From: Pseudomonas eutrophicaquae
GTDB taxonomy: Bacteria; Pseudomonadota; Gammaproteobacteria; Pseudomonadales; Pseudomonadaceae
Direction: 5' to 3'
DNA length: 64,000 nucleotides
NCBI RefSeq assembly: GCF_023544715.1
Contig: NZ_JAMJEZ010000006.1
Span: forward strand, 62,001 to 126,000
Position numbers and translations under genes: made by a program
Part shown: piece by piece, positions 20,589 through 30,426 of the stretch
How the letters are laid out: each line of letters starts with the position of its first letter
Position numbering within the stretch: position 1 is the first letter of the stretch
The notes under the pieces: generated by a model
What the model was told of the DNA's origin: nothing
The model's database searches: none
What the model saw: only the letters and a program-made list of their open reading frames with translations

Positions 20589-22289
20589 TTAGGCTTGGCC
20601 GGCCAGCAGCGGGTCGCTGACGCCGAGGACGTAGACCGCGAACAGGGCGATCAGGCCGGTGAACAGCACGTAGTACAGGGTCGGCCAGACGGTCTTGCGC
20701 AGGGTGGTGCCCTCGCGACCGAGCAGGCCGACGGTGGCCGAGGCGGCCACCACGTTGTGGATCGCCACCATGTTGCCGGCGGCGGCGCCGATGGCCTGCA
20801 CGGCGACGATCAGCGCGGTGGAGATGCCGAGGTTCTCGGCCACGCCGAACTGGAACTGGCTGAGCATCATGTTGCTGACCGTGTTGGAGCCGGCGATGAA
20901 GGCGCCGAGGGCACCGATGCTCGGCGCCAGCAGCGGGTAGATGCCGCCGACGCTGTCGGCCACCCACTGCGCCATGGCGATCGGCATGCTCGGCAGCTCG
21001 GCGGCGTTGACCCCGGAGTTGATCAGGATGCGTACCATCGGCACGGTGAACAGCAGGACGAAGCCGGCACCGAGCAGCACCTTGCTGGATTCACCGACTG
21101 CGGCAGTCAGTTCACGCAGCTTCATGCCGTGCAGGAAGAAGGTGGCGATGACCACGGCGACGAGGATGCCGCCCGGCAGGTACAGCGGCATGAAGTCGGC
21201 CTTGATGCCGGTCTCGCCGAGGATGTCGGGGAATACCAGCACCACGGACTTCAGCGCTGCGCCGACTTCCGGGAACACCCGGCTGATCACCAGCAGGGCA
21301 CCGACCAGTACATACGGCAGCCAGGCACGCAGGGTGCTCATCGGCTTGGCGGTGAGCTGGTCGAGCTTCATTTCGACGCTGCCCAGCCACTCGCTCGGCC
21401 AGTCCTTGGCGTCGGCGAAGTCCCAAGTGGTCTTGGGTACCAGGAAACCGAGGCGCGCGGCGCTGGTGACGATGGCCAAGCCGACCAGGCCGCCGAGCAG
21501 CGAGGGGAATTCCGGGCCGAGGAACACGCCGGTGGCGGCGTAGGGCAGGGTGAAGGTCAGGCCGGCGAACAGGGCGAACGGCAGCACCTCGAAGCCGGCC
21601 TTCCAGCTTTTCTCCTTGCCGAAGAAGCGGGTCAGCATCAGCACCATGATCAGCGGCATCAGGGTGCCGACGATGGCGTGGATGATCGCCACGTTGCCGG
21701 TGATCAGCTGCAGGAAGACTTCCCAGCTGGAGCCGTTCTCCGCCAGGCGCGCGCCGATCGAGGCGGTGTCCAGGCCGCTGTTGAGGCCGATGATGATCGG
21801 TGTGCCGACCGCGCCGAAAGATACCGGGGTGCTCTGCACCAGCATGCCCATCAGCACCGCAGCCAGCGCCGGGAAGCCGATGGCGACCAGCAGCGGTGCG
21901 GCGATGGCCGCCGGGGTGCCGAAGCCGGAGGCGCCTTCGATGAAGCAGCCGAACAGCCAGGCGATGATGATCGCCTGGATGCGCCGGTCGGGGCTGATGG
22001 TGGTGAAGCCGCGGCGGATCGCGGCGATGCCGCCGGAGTGCTTGAGGGTGTTGAGCAGCAGGATGGCGCCGAAGATGATCCACAGCACGCCGATGGTGAT
22101 TATAAGCCCCTGCAGGGTGGAGGCGAGTACCCGGTTGAAGCTCATGTCCCAGGCGTACAGGCCGATGCCGGCGGTGAGCAGGTAGACCAGCGGCATGGCG
22201 CGCTTGGCGGGCCAGCGCAGGCCGACGAGCAGGATGGCGGCGAGCAGGATCGGGGAAAACGCGAGTAGCGCGAGAAGGCCAGGTTGCAT
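20589..22289 (-). CDS. lldP: L-lactate permease
   Basis: 566-residue inner-membrane LctP-family transporter importing lactate, probably with protons. It has about a dozen hydrophobic segments spread along the length (for example [19 protein letters not shown] at the N-terminus) and the family signature region [19 protein letters not shown]. Start ATG 22289 ([11 protein letters not shown]). It is the promoter-proximal gene of the lactate operon and divergent from lldR across 303 bases holding the operator and a possible short leader ORF. Confidence 0.96.
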   Translation of the reverse strand: MQPGLLALLAFSPILLAAILLVGLRWPAKRAMPLVYLLTAGIGLYAWDMSFNRVLASTLQGLIITIGVLWIIFGAILLLNTLKHSGGIAAIRRGFTTISPDRRIQAIIIAWLFGCFIEGASGFGTPAAIAAPLLVAIGFPALAAVLMGMLVQSTPVSFGAVGTPIIIGLNSGLDTASIGARLAENGSSWEVFLQLITGNVAIIHAIVGTLMPLIMVLMLTRFFGKEKSWKAGFEVLPFALFAGLTFTLPYAATGVFLGPEFPSLLGGLVGLAIVTSAARLGFLVPKTTWDFADAKDWPSEWLGSVEMKLDQLTAKPMSTLRAWLPYVLVGALLVISRVFPEVGAALKSVVLVFPDILGETGIKADFMPLYLPGGILVAVVIATFFLHGMKLRELTAAVGESSKVLLGAGFVLLFTVPMVRILINSGVNAAELPSMPIAMAQWVADSVGGIYPLLAPSIGALGAFIAGSNTVSNMMLSQFQFGVAENLGISTALIVAVQAIGAAAGNMVAIHNVVAASATVGLLGREGTTLRKTVWPTLYYVLFTGLIALFAVYVLGVSDPLLAGQA

Positions 22290-22304
22290 GGCGATGACCT
22301 CGAG

Positions 22305-22364
22305 TCAGGAGTGCGCTACGCGCAGGCGGTGGGTGATGGTGTCGCGGGCGAGCAGGACAGGCAT
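22305..22364 (-). CDS. Possible 19-residue leader ORF upstream of lldP
   Basis: The minus strand reads ATG (22364) to TGA (22305), giving [24 protein letters not shown] motif sits about 7 bases before the ATG. All codons are G/C-ending except two, like real genes here. It ends 15 bases before the lldP start, so it could couple to or shield lldP translation. No homologue is recognised; chance is not excluded. Confidence 0.35.
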   Translation of the reverse strand: MPVLLARDTITHRLRVAHS

Positions 22365-22404
22365 GGTGAAACCTCGTCGGCCGGTTCTTGGAATTGTAGG
22401 CGCG

Positions 22405-22423
22405 AAATTGGTAATACCAATTT
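22405..22423. promoter_or_regulatory. LldR/PdhR-type operator between lldR and lldP
   Basis: AAATTGGTAATACCAATTT is palindromic except at its centre, with the core TGGT-N3-ACCA known for FadR-subfamily regulators PdhR and LldR. It lies about 115 bases before lldP and 170 before lldR. It is probably the lactate-responsive LldR site. Confidence 0.85.
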
Positions 22424-22592
22424 ACAGGGTGCAGGAATCAGGGTAAAAGTCGACCTGCGGGCTGTCAAATGGACGTGCTACGACTTTGGTCGCATGCTGG
22501 CGCTCTGTAAGCCCTGCGCCGGGGGCGCTAGGCTTACCGGCTGTTCGCGCCGGCAGTCCGGTTGGCGGTCAAACCACTGGAGAGACAAGGCA

Positions 22593-23372
22593 ATGGGATA
22601 CGGTCCGGTGCGGCAGCGCCGTCTGTCGGATGACATCGTCGAGCGCCTCGAGGCGCTGATTCTCGAGGGCTCGCTGAAGGCCGGCGAGCGCCTGCCGGCC
22701 GAGCGTGCGCTGGCCGAGCAGTTCAGCGTGTCGCGGCCGTCGCTGCGCGAGGCGATCCAGAAGCTGGTGGCCCGCGGCCTGCTGGTCAGCCGCCAGGGTG
22801 GCGGCACCTACGTGGCCGACAGCCTCGGCACCACCTTCAGCGATCCGCTGCTCGAGCTGCTCGGGCGCAGCAGCGAGGCGCAGCGCGACCTGCTGGAGTT
22901 CCGCCATACCCTGGAGGGGGCCTGCGCCTACTATGCGGCGCAGCGTGCCACGCCGGTCGATCACCAGCGCCTGCGCGAGGCGTTCGAGAACCTGCAGCGC
23001 TGCTATGCCGCGCTGGTGCCCGGCGGCGGTGCCGAGGAGGGGCTGGCCGATGCGCGCTTCCATCTGGCGATCGCCGAGGCCAGCCACAACGCGGTGCTGC
23101 TGCACACCATCAAGGGGCTGTTCGACCTGCTCAAGCGCAACGTGGTGACCAACATCGGCGGCATGTACGCGCAGCGCGGCGAGACCCGCGATATGCTGAT
23201 GCGCCAGCACCAGGAGCTGTTCGAGGCGATCGTCGCCGGGCACGCCGAGGAGGCGCGGGCGATCTCCAGCCGGCACATCCACTACGTGCAGGAGGTGCTC
23301 GCCGAGGTGCAGCAGGAGGCCCATCGCGAGGCGCGGGCACGGCGGCGGCAGGGGCTGCCGCGGGAGGAGTAG
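22593..23372 (+). CDS. lldR: GntR-family (FadR type) lactate regulator LldR
   Basis: 259 residues. The N-terminal winged helix has VERLEALILEGSLKAGERLP and PSLREAIQKLVARGLL; a helical FCD-type effector domain follows (LLEFRHTLEG; ARFHLAIAEASHN; MLMRQHQELFEAI), with His residues suited to metal and ligand binding. The start is ATG 22593 (MGYGPVRQRRLSDD) after GGAGAGACAAGG; the frame is open further upstream but without coding character. In Pseudomonas, LldR represses lldPDE until L- or D-lactate binds; the divergent placement and the adjacent operator support that here. Confidence 0.93.
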   Translation: MGYGPVRQRRLSDDIVERLEALILEGSLKAGERLPAERALAEQFSVSRPSLREAIQKLVARGLLVSRQGGGTYVADSLGTTFSDPLLELLGRSSEAQRDLLEFRHTLEGACAYYAAQRATPVDHQRLREAFENLQRCYAALVPGGGAEEGLADARFHLAIAEASHNAVLLHTIKGLFDLLKRNVVTNIGGMYAQRGETRDMLMRQHQELFEAIVAGHAEEARAISSRHIHYVQEVLAEVQQEAHREARARRRQGLPREE

Positions 23373-23384
23373 GGGGAGGCGGGG

Positions 23385-23407
23385 ATGCGCCGGCGACAGC
23401 CGCCGGC
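23385..23407. terminator. Palindrome between convergent lldR and smpB
   Basis: GCGCCGGCG / CGCCGGCGC with a 5-base loop. It is a very stable hairpin without T-tract, placed where both transcripts end. Confidence 0.55.
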
Positions 23408-23413
23408 GCGGGC

Positions 23414-23896
23414 TCAGTCGTCCTTGCCCTTGCTGCGCACCGCACGCTGGATCTCGCGGTTGGAGTCGCGTTCCTTCTCGACGGCGCGCTTGTCGAATTC
23501 CTTCTTGCCCTTGGCCAGGGCGATCTCGCACTTGACCAGGTGCTTCTTCCAGTACAGCGCCAGGGCCACGCAGGCGAAGCCCTTCTGCTGCACGGCGCCG
23601 AACAGCTTGCCCAGCTCGTTCTTGTGCAGCAGCAGCTTGCGGGTGCGGGTCGGGTCGGCGATGACGTGGGTGCTGGCGGCATTCAGCGGGGTGATGTGAC
23701 TGCCGAGCAGCCAGGCCTCGCCATCTTTGAGCAGCACGTAACTGTCAGTCAGCTGGCCTTTGCCGGCGCGCAGACTCTTGATTTCCCAGCCGGCCAGCGC
23801 GATGCCCGCCTCAAAACGCTGCTCGATGTAGTAATCGTGCAGCGCCTTCTTGTTGAGGGCGATGGTGCCGGAGGGTTGTTTCTTCTGTTTAGCCAT
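23414..23896 (-). CDS. smpB: SsrA-binding protein SmpB
   Basis: 160-residue partner of tmRNA in trans-translation, rescuing stalled ribosomes. Features: the N-terminal [20 protein letters not shown], the OB-fold segment [19 protein letters not shown], and a lysine/arginine-rich C-terminal tail (KGKKEFDKR) that occupies the mRNA channel. Start ATG 23896 ([11 protein letters not shown]). It is divergent from ratA across 110 bases. No tmRNA gene is visible in this window. Confidence 0.97.
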   Translation of the reverse strand: MAKQKKQPSGTIALNKKALHDYYIEQRFEAGIALAGWEIKSLRAGKGQLTDSYVLLKDGEAWLLGSHITPLNAASTHVIADPTRTRKLLLHKNELGKLFGAVQQKGFACVALALYWKKHLVKCEIALAKGKKEFDKRAVEKERDSNREIQRAVRSKGKDD

Positions 23897-24006
23897 AGCG
23901 GCGCATTATAGGCGCTTGCTGCGCCATGTACAGACGGCACGTGCTTGAGCCGCGCAGATGAATTTCGGACAATGCCTGCTCCTTTTCTGCCGGGCCATTT
24001 TGTGAC

Positions 24007-24441
24007 ATGAGCACCCGTATTCAACGCTCGGCCTTGCTGCCTTATCCGGCGCAGGCGCTCTTTGACCTGGTCAATGATGTGGCCAGCTATCCACAGTTCC
24101 TGCCGTGGTGTCAGGGCAGCGAGGTGCTGGAGTCCAGTGAGCGGCAGATGCGCGCCACGCTCAAGGTCGGGCGTGCGGGTATCAGTCAGCAGTTCACGAC
24201 CTGCAACGTGCTGGTGCCTAGCGAGTCAATCACCATGCGCCTTGAGCAGGGGCCGTTTCGCTCCCTGCATGGAGTCTGGACGTTTCAGGCGCTGAGTGAG
24301 CAGGCCTGCAAGATCACTCTGGATCTGTCTTTCGAGTATTCCGGGGCGCTGGTCAAGGCGACCCTCGGCCCGTTGTTCAACCAGGCTGCGACGACCATGG
24401 TCGAGGCCTTCTGCCAGAGAGCCCGGCAACTGTATGGATAA
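24007..24441 (+). CDS. ratA: RatA/COQ10 START-domain protein
   Basis: 144-residue START/SRPBCC-fold protein (MSTRIQRSALLPYPAQALFD). In E. coli RatA was reported to block 70S association, while eukaryotic Coq10 homologues bind ubiquinone; which role applies here is unknown. Conserved family stretches: NDVASYPQFLPWCQGSEV and LDLSFEYSGALVKATLGPLF. It overlaps the following ubiquitin-like gene by 8 bases. This pair lies next to smpB, the usual arrangement. Confidence 0.93.
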   Translation: MSTRIQRSALLPYPAQALFDLVNDVASYPQFLPWCQGSEVLESSERQMRATLKVGRAGISQQFTTCNVLVPSESITMRLEQGPFRSLHGVWTFQALSEQACKITLDLSFEYSGALVKATLGPLFNQAATTMVEAFCQRARQLYG

Positions 24442-24766
24442 GCCCGATACCATCGCTGTGGAAGTGGTCTATGCGCTGCCCGAGCGACAGAAGCTGCTGC
24501 GCCTGGCCGTGCCGCGTGGCACTACGGTGCGTGAGGCGGTCGAGCGCTCGGGCATTGCCGCGCTCTTCCCGGAGCTGGACCTGCAGGCCGCGCCACTGGG
24601 AATCTTCGGCAAGGCGGTCGCCAAGCCCGAAGAGCGCGTGCTGGAAGAGGGGGAGCGGGTAGAAATCTACCGGCCGCTGATTGCCGATCCTAAAGAGGCA
24701 CGCAAGCAGCGGGCGGCCAAGGTAGCGCGTGATAAAGGCGCAGAGGCCGCGACGCCAGAGGCCTGA
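24434..24766 (+). CDS. ratB: RatB/RnfH ubiquitin-fold protein (UPF0125)
   Basis: 110-residue small acidic protein from ATG 24434 (MDKPDTIAVEVVYALPERQK). The beta-grasp core matches RnfH/RatB: VPRGTTVREAVERSG, GIFGKAV and ERVEIYRPLIADPKEAR-type ending. The role is uncertain; it is paired with RatA in proteobacteria. Its ATG lies inside the ratA 3' end, so translation is coupled. It converges on bamE. Confidence 0.9.
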   Translation: MDKPDTIAVEVVYALPERQKLLRLAVPRGTTVREAVERSGIAALFPELDLQAAPLGIFGKAVAKPEERVLEEGERVEIYRPLIADPKEARKQRAAKVARDKGAEAATPEA

Positions 24767-24796
24767 TCGGGGCAGCGCATGAGCGCCGCCTTCGGC

Positions 24797-25333
24797 TCAG
24801 TCGAGCTTTTCCGGGCTGGGTACGGGGGCGCGCTGCACTTCATCGACCTCGCGCTGGATCTCTTCCAGCAGTGAGCCTGGCTGCACCACGTTGCTCGGCC
24901 GCTCTGGCTCGCCGGCTGGGGAAGCCGGTGCGCTCTGCTGTGGCACAGTGCGCTCTGCTGTGGCAGGCGTGGCGTCCGGTGCTTCGAGTGGGCGGCTCAT
25001 GCCGGGCAGGAAGTCACCCGAAAGGCCGGTCAGCAAGCCCTGCTCATCGAAGATCAGCGCAATACGCTCCTGCTGGCGGGCGCCGCCACCGGCCTGCAGG
25101 CTGTACAGATAGTCCCAGCGATTGGCATGGAAGGTATCGGTGATCAGCGGGTTGCCCATGACAAAGCGTACCTGGTTGCGAGTCATTCCCGGGCGCAACT
25201 GGTCTATCATGTCCTGCGTAATCACGTTGCCCTGCTGGATGTCGATCTTGTAGACCCCCGGAAGCGAGCAGCCGGCGAGCGCGGCAGTTCCCAGGAAGGT
25301 GAGGCCGGTCAGCAGGAGCTTGGCTTTTTGCAT
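24797..25333 (-). CDS. bamE: Outer-membrane assembly lipoprotein BamE (OmlA)
   Basis: 178-residue lipoprotein. The signal peptide ([17 protein letters not shown]) ends in an LAGC lipobox. The SmpA/OmlA domain has [36 protein letters not shown] and [13 protein letters not shown] Pro/Ala-rich C-terminal extension of about 70 residues makes it longer than E. coli BamE (113), as in Pseudomonas OmlA. Part of the BAM complex that folds outer-membrane beta-barrels. Start ATG 25333 (MQKAKLLL), divergent from fur with overlapping promoter space. Confidence 0.94.
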   Translation of the reverse strand: MQKAKLLLTGLTFLGTAALAGCSLPGVYKIDIQQGNVITQDMIDQLRPGMTRNQVRFVMGNPLITDTFHANRWDYLYSLQAGGGARQQERIALIFDEQGLLTGLSGDFLPGMSRPLEAPDATPATAERTVPQQSAPASPAGEPERPSNVVQPGSLLEEIQREVDEVQRAPVPSPEKLD

Positions 25334-25423
25334 CGGTGGGTCTCTATCTGGCGAAGCAACAGAATCGGGATCATACCCGCATTGAGGAAGGCTGCGAAGC
25401 ATCCCCACCACGAGAAAGCAGAC

Positions 25424-25828
25424 ATGGCTGAAAACAACGAACTGCGCAAGGCCGGCCTCAAGGTCACCCTGCCCCGCGTGAAGATTTTGCAGATCCTTGA
25501 TACCTCCGCCCAGCGTCACCTGAGTGCCGAAGATGTGTACAAGGCCCTGATGGAAGCGGGGGAGGATGTCGGACTGGCAACCGTCTACCGCGTGCTGACC
25601 CAGTTTGAGGCCGCAGGCCTGGTCGAGCGGCACAACTTTGATGGCGGCCATGCCGTGTTCGAGCTCTCCGATGGCGAGCATCACGATCACATGATCGACG
25701 TCGATAGCGGGGAGGTGATCGAGTTCATCGATCCGGAGATCGAGCGCCTGCAAAAGACCATTGCTGCCCAGCATGGTTTCGAGCTGGTCGATCACAAGAT
25801 GGTGCTGCACGTCCGCCGCCGGCGTTGA
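25424..25828 (+). CDS. fur: Ferric uptake regulator Fur
   Basis: 134-residue iron-responsive repressor. An N-terminal winged helix ([38 protein letters not shown]) precedes a metal-binding dimer domain with [16 protein letters not shown]. No cysteine occurs anywhere in the protein, so a Cys4 structural zinc site like that of E. coli Fur cannot form. Start ATG 25424 ([11 protein letters not shown]). It is divergent from bamE and convergent with recN across a GC hairpin. Probably autoregulated, but no clear Fur box was read by eye. Confidence 0.96.
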   Translation: MAENNELRKAGLKVTLPRVKILQILDTSAQRHLSAEDVYKALMEAGEDVGLATVYRVLTQFEAAGLVERHNFDGGHAVFELSDGEHHDHMIDVDSGEVIEFIDPEIERLQKTIAAQHGFELVDHKMVLHVRRRR

Positions 25829-25839
25829 GGGGCGGCGGA

Positions 25840-25864
25840 CGCCGGGGCAGGGTCTGCCCCGGCG
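25840..25864. terminator. Bidirectional hairpin between fur and recN
   Basis: 11-bp perfect stem (CGCCGGGGCAG and its complement) with a 3-nt loop between convergent genes; no T-tract. Confidence 0.65.
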
Positions 25865-25866
25865 GG

Positions 25867-27555
25867 TCAGGCTGCCAGCGCGCTGCGTTCGGCGCCCTGG
25901 ATCATGCAGCGCGCATGGGCCAGGGACTCGCGGGTGAGGTCCAGCCCGCCCAGCATGCGCGCTACCTCTTCGATGCGCTGGCGCTCATCAAGCAGGGTGA
26001 CCGCAGTGCGGGTCTGTGCGCTGTCGCGCTGCTTGTGCACGAACAGATGCTGATGCCCTTGAGCCGCCACCTGGGGCAAATGGGTCACGGTGATGACCTG
26101 ACCGCCGGCGCCCAGTCGGCGCAGTAGCTGGCCGACCACCTCGGCCGTGGGGCCGCCGATACCGACATCCACCTCGTCAAACACCAGCGTTGGCGTGCGC
26201 GAGGTCTGCGCGGTGATTACCTGGATCGCCAGACTGATGCGCGATAGCTCACCGCCAGACGCCACCTTGGCAATGCTTCTGAGTGGCTGGCCCGGGTTGG
26301 CGCTGACCTGAAACTCCACCAGCTCGGCACCCTGCGGATGCGGCTCGTCATGCGCGAGTGGCTGCAGGGTGATGGCAAAGCGCCCGCCCGGCATCCCCAG
26401 CTGCTGCATTTCGCGCTCCACCGCGCAGGCCAGCGTATTCGCGGCCTGCTGGCGCTGGGCGCTGAGTTGCGAGGCTTGCTCCCGATACTGCTCGGCCAGC
26501 TGCTGCTGCTGTGCCTCGAGGTCTTCAAGGCCGGCATCGTCGGCGTCGAGATGCTGCAGCTCTTCGCGCAGGCGGGCCTGCAGGGCGTGCAGCTCGGCCG
26601 GCTGGACCCGGTGCTTGCGGGCCAGGCTATAGATGCTGTCCAGGCGCTGCTCGATCTGCTGCAGGCGCTGCGGGTCGGCCTCGAAGTGATCGACGAAGCG
26701 GTGCAGGCCGGCGGTGGCTTCTTCGACCTGAATCTGCGCACTGGCCAGCAGCTCGAGTGCTTCATCTAGGGCGGCGGGGCGGGCCGGGCTGCTGCTCAGG
26801 CGCTGGATACTGCTGCGCAGGGCCTGCAGCACGCTGCCGCTGTCATGTTCGCTGCACAGCTCGATGACCCGCTGGCAGCTGTCCAGCAGGCCTGTGGCGT
26901 TGACCAGGGTTTTCTGTTCCTGCTCCAGCTGCGTGAGTTCATCCGCTTCGAGCGCCAGATTGTCGAGCTCCTCCAGCTGGTAGCTGAGCAACTGACGATG
27001 GGCGCGGCGCTCCTCGCTGTGGCGGCTGCCGTCCTCCAGGCTCTGGCGGATCTGGCGCCAGCGCTGGGCCGTCTGCTGAACCTGACGCGCCAGCTCGACG
27101 GCACCGGCGTAGGCATCCAGCAGGCGGCGATGGGTGTCGGGTTTGAGCAGGGACTGGTGTTCGTGCTGGTTGTGGATGTCGATCAGGCGCTCGCCCAGAT
27201 CCTTGAGGTCCGCCAGCGTGCAGGGGGTGCCGTTGATATAGCCGCGTGAGCGGCCTTCGCGGGTGATGACCCGGCGCAGGATGCACGGGCCGTCGTGATC
27301 GAGGTCGCGCTCGCTCAGCCACTGGCGCGCTTCGTCGATACCGGTCAGATCGAAGGTGGCGAGGATGTCGGCGCGCTCGGCGTCGGTGCGGACCACACCC
27401 TGATCGGCGCGATCGCCCAGCGCCAGGCCAAGGGCGTCGAGCATGATCGACTTGCCGGCGCCGGTCTCGCCGGTGATGGCGGTCATGCCGCCCTGAAGCT
27501 CCAGATCGAGCTGTTCGACGATGGCGTAGTTGCGAATCGACAGGTGTACCAGCAT
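25867..27555 (-). CDS. recN: DNA repair protein RecN (SMC-like)
   Basis: 562-residue SMC-like ATPase acting in double-strand-break repair. Walker A GETGAGKS at residues 29-36; long central coiled coil rich in Gln, Leu and Glu; C-terminal signature [16 protein letters not shown] and Walker [13 protein letters not shown]. Start ATG 27555 ([15 protein letters not shown]). Two LexA-like boxes lie immediately upstream, consistent with SOS induction of recN. It is divergent from grpE. Confidence 0.96.
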   Translation of the reverse strand: MLVHLSIRNYAIVEQLDLELQGGMTAITGETGAGKSIMLDALGLALGDRADQGVVRTDAERADILATFDLTGIDEARQWLSERDLDHDGPCILRRVITREGRSRGYINGTPCTLADLKDLGERLIDIHNQHEHQSLLKPDTHRRLLDAYAGAVELARQVQQTAQRWRQIRQSLEDGSRHSEERRAHRQLLSYQLEELDNLALEADELTQLEQEQKTLVNATGLLDSCQRVIELCSEHDSGSVLQALRSSIQRLSSSPARPAALDEALELLASAQIQVEEATAGLHRFVDHFEADPQRLQQIEQRLDSIYSLARKHRVQPAELHALQARLREELQHLDADDAGLEDLEAQQQQLAEQYREQASQLSAQRQQAANTLACAVEREMQQLGMPGGRFAITLQPLAHDEPHPQGAELVEFQVSANPGQPLRSIAKVASGGELSRISLAIQVITAQTSRTPTLVFDEVDVGIGGPTAEVVGQLLRRLGAGGQVITVTHLPQVAAQGHQHLFVHKQRDSAQTRTAVTLLDERQRIEEVARMLGGLDLTRESLAHARCMIQGAERSALAA

Positions 27556-27579
27556 CGCAGCGCTCCTCGCGGGTGTTTT

Positions 27580-27614
27580 CTGGTCATGCGTACAGTATGT
27601 GGCTATTTATACAG
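27580..27614. promoter_or_regulatory. Two LexA-like (SOS) boxes upstream of recN
   Basis: Box 1: CTG-N10-CAG at 27580-27595. Box 2: 27599-27614, matching 12 of 16 positions of the consensus CTGTATATATATACAG, with the first base substituted. Tandem boxes before recN are known in E. coli. Confidence 0.7.
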
Positions 27615-27643
27615 TCGCCAGAGCGTTACCGGCAATCCCCTCT

Positions 27644-27671
27644 CTTGAACTGCGCGCGCACATCCCCATAT
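27644..27671 (+). promoter_or_regulatory. sigma32 heat-shock promoter of grpE
   Basis: CTTGAAC (27644-27650), 13-base spacer, CCCCATAT (27664-27671), matching the CTTGAAA / CCCCATnT consensus, 55 bases before the grpE ATG. Confidence 0.9.
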
Positions 27672-27725
27672 AGAACGGCAGATCAAGGGCCGCGTGGCCC
27701 GCTCCCCGCATTCAAGGAGATATTC

Positions 27726-28265
27726 ATGGCCGACGAACACAACGCTGATCCGCAGAATCCTGAACTCGACAACGCACCGGCATCCGAGGTGGCCGGTGAT
27801 GAGCTGAGTACACGCGTGCAGGCGCTCGAGGAGCAGCTGGCCGAGGCCCGCGATCAGGCTCTGCGCGCCGTTGCCGAGCTGCAGAACGTGCGCCGCCGCG
27901 CCGAGCAGGATGTGGAGAAGGCGCACAAGTTTGCCCTGGAAAAATTCGCCAGCGACCTGTTGATGGTGGTCGATAGCCTGGAGCGCGGCCTTGAGCTGTC
28001 TGATCCGGCCGATGAGGCGCTGCGCCCGATGCGCGAGGGGATGGAGCTGACCCTCAAGGCGCTGCTCGACACCCTCAAGCGCTATCAGGTCGAGCAACTC
28101 GACCCGCATGGCGAGCCGTTCAACCCCGAACACCACCAGGCGATGGCCATGGAGCCGAGCGCCAGCGTCGAGCCGAACAGCGTGCTCAAGGTGTTCCAGA
28201 AGGGTTACCTGCTCAACGGCCGACTGCTGCGTCCGGCCATGGTAGTGGTCAGCCGTAGCGCGTGA
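27726..28265 (+). CDS. grpE: Nucleotide exchange factor GrpE
   Basis: 179-residue homodimeric co-chaperone that releases ADP from DnaK. The N-terminus is acidic; a long coiled coil ([19 protein letters not shown]) leads to the beta-domain ([20 protein letters not shown]). Start ATG 27726 ([15 protein letters not shown]) after AAGGAGATATTC. It is first of grpE-dnaK-dnaJ and read from its own heat-shock promoter. Confidence 0.96.
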   Translation: MADEHNADPQNPELDNAPASEVAGDELSTRVQALEEQLAEARDQALRAVAELQNVRRRAEQDVEKAHKFALEKFASDLLMVVDSLERGLELSDPADEALRPMREGMELTLKALLDTLKRYQVEQLDPHGEPFNPEHHQAMAMEPSASVEPNSVLKVFQKGYLLNGRLLRPAMVVVSRSA

Positions 28266-28282
28266 TCGATCGTGGGAATGCC

Positions 28283-28310
28283 CTTGAAAATCCTCCGGGC
28301 ATCCCCATCT
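28283..28310 (+). promoter_or_regulatory. Second sigma32 heat-shock promoter, upstream of dnaK
   Basis: CTTGAAA (28283-28289), 13-base spacer, CCCCATCT (28303-28310): a full match to the consensus, 73 bases before dnaK. Confidence 0.92.
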
Positions 28311-28383
28311 GTACTGCCAAGCATCTGAATCATCCGGGCAGCCACCGACAGGCTGCCGGGATCCAAGTTTCCGGAGAGTCAAC

Positions 28384-30309
28384 ATGGGCAAAATCATCGG
28401 TATCGACCTGGGCACCACCAACTCCTGCGTATCCGTCCTGGAGAATGGCACCGCCAGGGTGATCGAGAACGCCGAAGGCGCGCGCACCACCCCGTCGATC
28501 ATTGCCTACACCAACGATGGCGAGATCCTGGTCGGCCAGAGCGCCAAGCGCCAGGCGGTCACCAACCCGCACAACACCCTGTTCGCAGTGAAGCGCCTGA
28601 TCGGCCGCCGCTTTGAAGAGGATGTGGTGCAAAAGGACATCAAACTGGTGCCCTACACCATCGCCAAGGCCGACAACGGTGATGCCTGGGTGGAAGTGAA
28701 AGGCCAGAAGATGGCACCGCCGCAGATCAGCGCCGAAGTGCTGAAGAAGATGAAGAAGACCGCCGAAGACTACCTCGGCGAGGTGGTCACCGAGGCAGTG
28801 ATCACCGTGCCGGCCTACTTCAACGACAGCCAGCGTCAGGCCACCAAGGACGCCGGCCGCATTGCCGGTCTGGACGTCAAGCGCATCATCAACGAGCCGA
28901 CCGCGGCCGCGCTGGCCTACGGCATGGACAAGTCCAAGGGCGATCACACCATCATCGTCTATGACCTGGGCGGCGGTACCTTCGATGTGTCGGTGATCGA
29001 GATCGCCGAAGTCGATGGCGAGCACCAGTTCGAGGTACTGGCGACCAACGGTGACACCTTCCTCGGTGGTGAAGACTTTGACATGCGCCTGATCGACTAC
29101 CTGGTCGATGAGTTCAAGAAAGAGTCGGGCATCGACCTCAAGGGCGATCCACTGGCCATGCAGCGCCTCAAGGAAGCTGCCGAGAAGGCCAAGATCGAGC
29201 TGTCCTCCAGCCAGCAGACCGACGTCAACCTGCCCTACGTCACCGCGGACGCCACCGGTCCCAAGCACCTCAACGTGAAGATTTCCCGCGCCAAGCTGGA
29301 AGCGCTGGTCGAGGATCTGGTCGCCCGTACCATCGAGCCGTGCCGCGTGGCGCTGAAGGATGCCGGTATCGAAGCCGGCAAGATCGATGAAGTGATCCTG
29401 GTTGGTGGTCAGACCCGCATGCCGCTGGTGCAGCAGAAGGTCGCCGAGTTCTTCGGCAAGGAGCCGCGCAAGGACGTCAACCCGGATGAGGCGGTAGCCA
29501 TGGGCGCCGCCATTCAGGGCGCTGTACTGGCCGGTGAGGTCAAGGACGTGCTGCTGCTCGACGTCTCGCCGCTGACCCTCGGTATCGAGACCATGGGCGG
29601 AGTGATGACCGCGCTGATCGAGAAGAACACCACCATCCCGACCAAGAAGTCGCAGGTGTTCTCCACCGCCGATGACAACCAGGGCGCGGTGACCATTCAT
29701 GTGCTGCAGGGCGAGCGCAAGCAGGCCGCGCAGAACAAGTCGCTGGGGCGTTTCGATCTGGCTGACATTCCGCCGGCGCCGCGTGGTGTGCCGCAGATCG
29801 AGGTCACCTTCGACATCGATGCCAACGGCATCCTGCACGTGTCCGCCAAGGACAAGGCCACCGGCAAGCAGCAGTCCATCGTGATCAAGGCCAACTCGGG
29901 TCTCTCCGAGGAGGAAATCCAGCAGATGGTTCGCGACGCCGAGGCGAATGCCGAGGAAGACCGCAAGTTCGAGGAACTGGTCACTGCGCGCAATCAGGGC
30001 GATCAGCTGGTGCATGCCACCCGCAAGATGCTAGTCGAGGCCGCCGACAAGGTGAGCGCTGACGAGAAGACCGCCATCGAAGCGGCTCTCGGTGAGCTGG
30101 AGGCGGCGGTCAAGGGTGACGACAAGGCCGCGATCGAGGCGAAGATCGAAGCGCTGTCGGCGGCTTCCGCGCCGGTCGCGCAGAAGATGTACGCCGAGCA
30201 GGCTCAGGATGCCACTCAGCCGGGCGGCGCCCAGCAGGACAAGCCGGCGGGCGATGACGTGGTCGATGCCGAGTTCGAAGAGGTCAAGGACGGCAAGGAC
30301 AACAAGTAA
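28384..30309 (+). CDS. dnaK: Chaperone protein DnaK (Hsp70)
   Basis: 641-residue ATP-driven chaperone. The N-terminal actin-like ATPase has [11 protein letters not shown], the phosphate-2 loop [13 protein letters not shown] and adenosine motif [10 protein letters not shown]. The substrate-binding domain starts after the hydrophobic linker DVLLLDV; the Gly/Asp/Glu-rich tail ends [12 protein letters not shown]. Start ATG 28384 (MGKIIGIDL). It works with the adjacent GrpE and DnaJ and is transcribed from a dedicated heat-shock promoter as well as by read-through from grpE. Confidence 0.99.
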   Translation: MGKIIGIDLGTTNSCVSVLENGTARVIENAEGARTTPSIIAYTNDGEILVGQSAKRQAVTNPHNTLFAVKRLIGRRFEEDVVQKDIKLVPYTIAKADNGDAWVEVKGQKMAPPQISAEVLKKMKKTAEDYLGEVVTEAVITVPAYFNDSQRQATKDAGRIAGLDVKRIINEPTAAALAYGMDKSKGDHTIIVYDLGGGTFDVSVIEIAEVDGEHQFEVLATNGDTFLGGEDFDMRLIDYLVDEFKKESGIDLKGDPLAMQRLKEAAEKAKIELSSSQQTDVNLPYVTADATGPKHLNVKISRAKLEALVEDLVARTIEPCRVALKDAGIEAGKIDEVILVGGQTRMPLVQQKVAEFFGKEPRKDVNPDEAVAMGAAIQGAVLAGEVKDVLLLDVSPLTLGIETMGGVMTALIEKNTTIPTKKSQVFSTADDNQGAVTIHVLQGERKQAAQNKSLGRFDLADIPPAPRGVPQIEVTFDIDANGILHVSAKDKATGKQQSIVIKANSGLSEEEIQQMVRDAEANAEEDRKFEELVTARNQGDQLVHATRKMLVEAADKVSADEKTAIEAALGELEAAVKGDDKAAIEAKIEALSAASAPVAQKMYAEQAQDATQPGGAQQDKPAGDDVVDAEFEEVKDGKDNK

Positions 30310-30331
30310 GCGTCACGCTTGCTTTCGCCCT

Positions 30332-30353
30332 GGCCCGCGACGTGTCGCGGGCC
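30332..30353. terminator. Hairpin 1 in the dnaK-dnaJ gap
   Basis: GGCCCGCGA / TCGCGGGCC, CGTG loop, 22 bases after the dnaK stop. It lacks a T-tract and probably acts in mRNA stability or partial termination between dnaK and dnaJ. Confidence 0.7.
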
Positions 30354-30362
30354 TGACTCGCC

Positions 30363-30384
30363 ACGCGGGAGCTTGCTCCCGCGT
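30363..30384. repeat. Hairpin 2 (REP-like) in the dnaK-dnaJ gap
   Basis: ACGCGGGAGC-TT-GCTCCCGCGT, a perfect 10-bp palindrome of the GCGGGAGC...GCTCCCGC type common as REP elements in Pseudomonas. Confidence 0.6.
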
Positions 30385-30426
30385 CGGCGTATCTGGGGAA
30401 GATGAATCCGGAGTACAGCGAAGACT

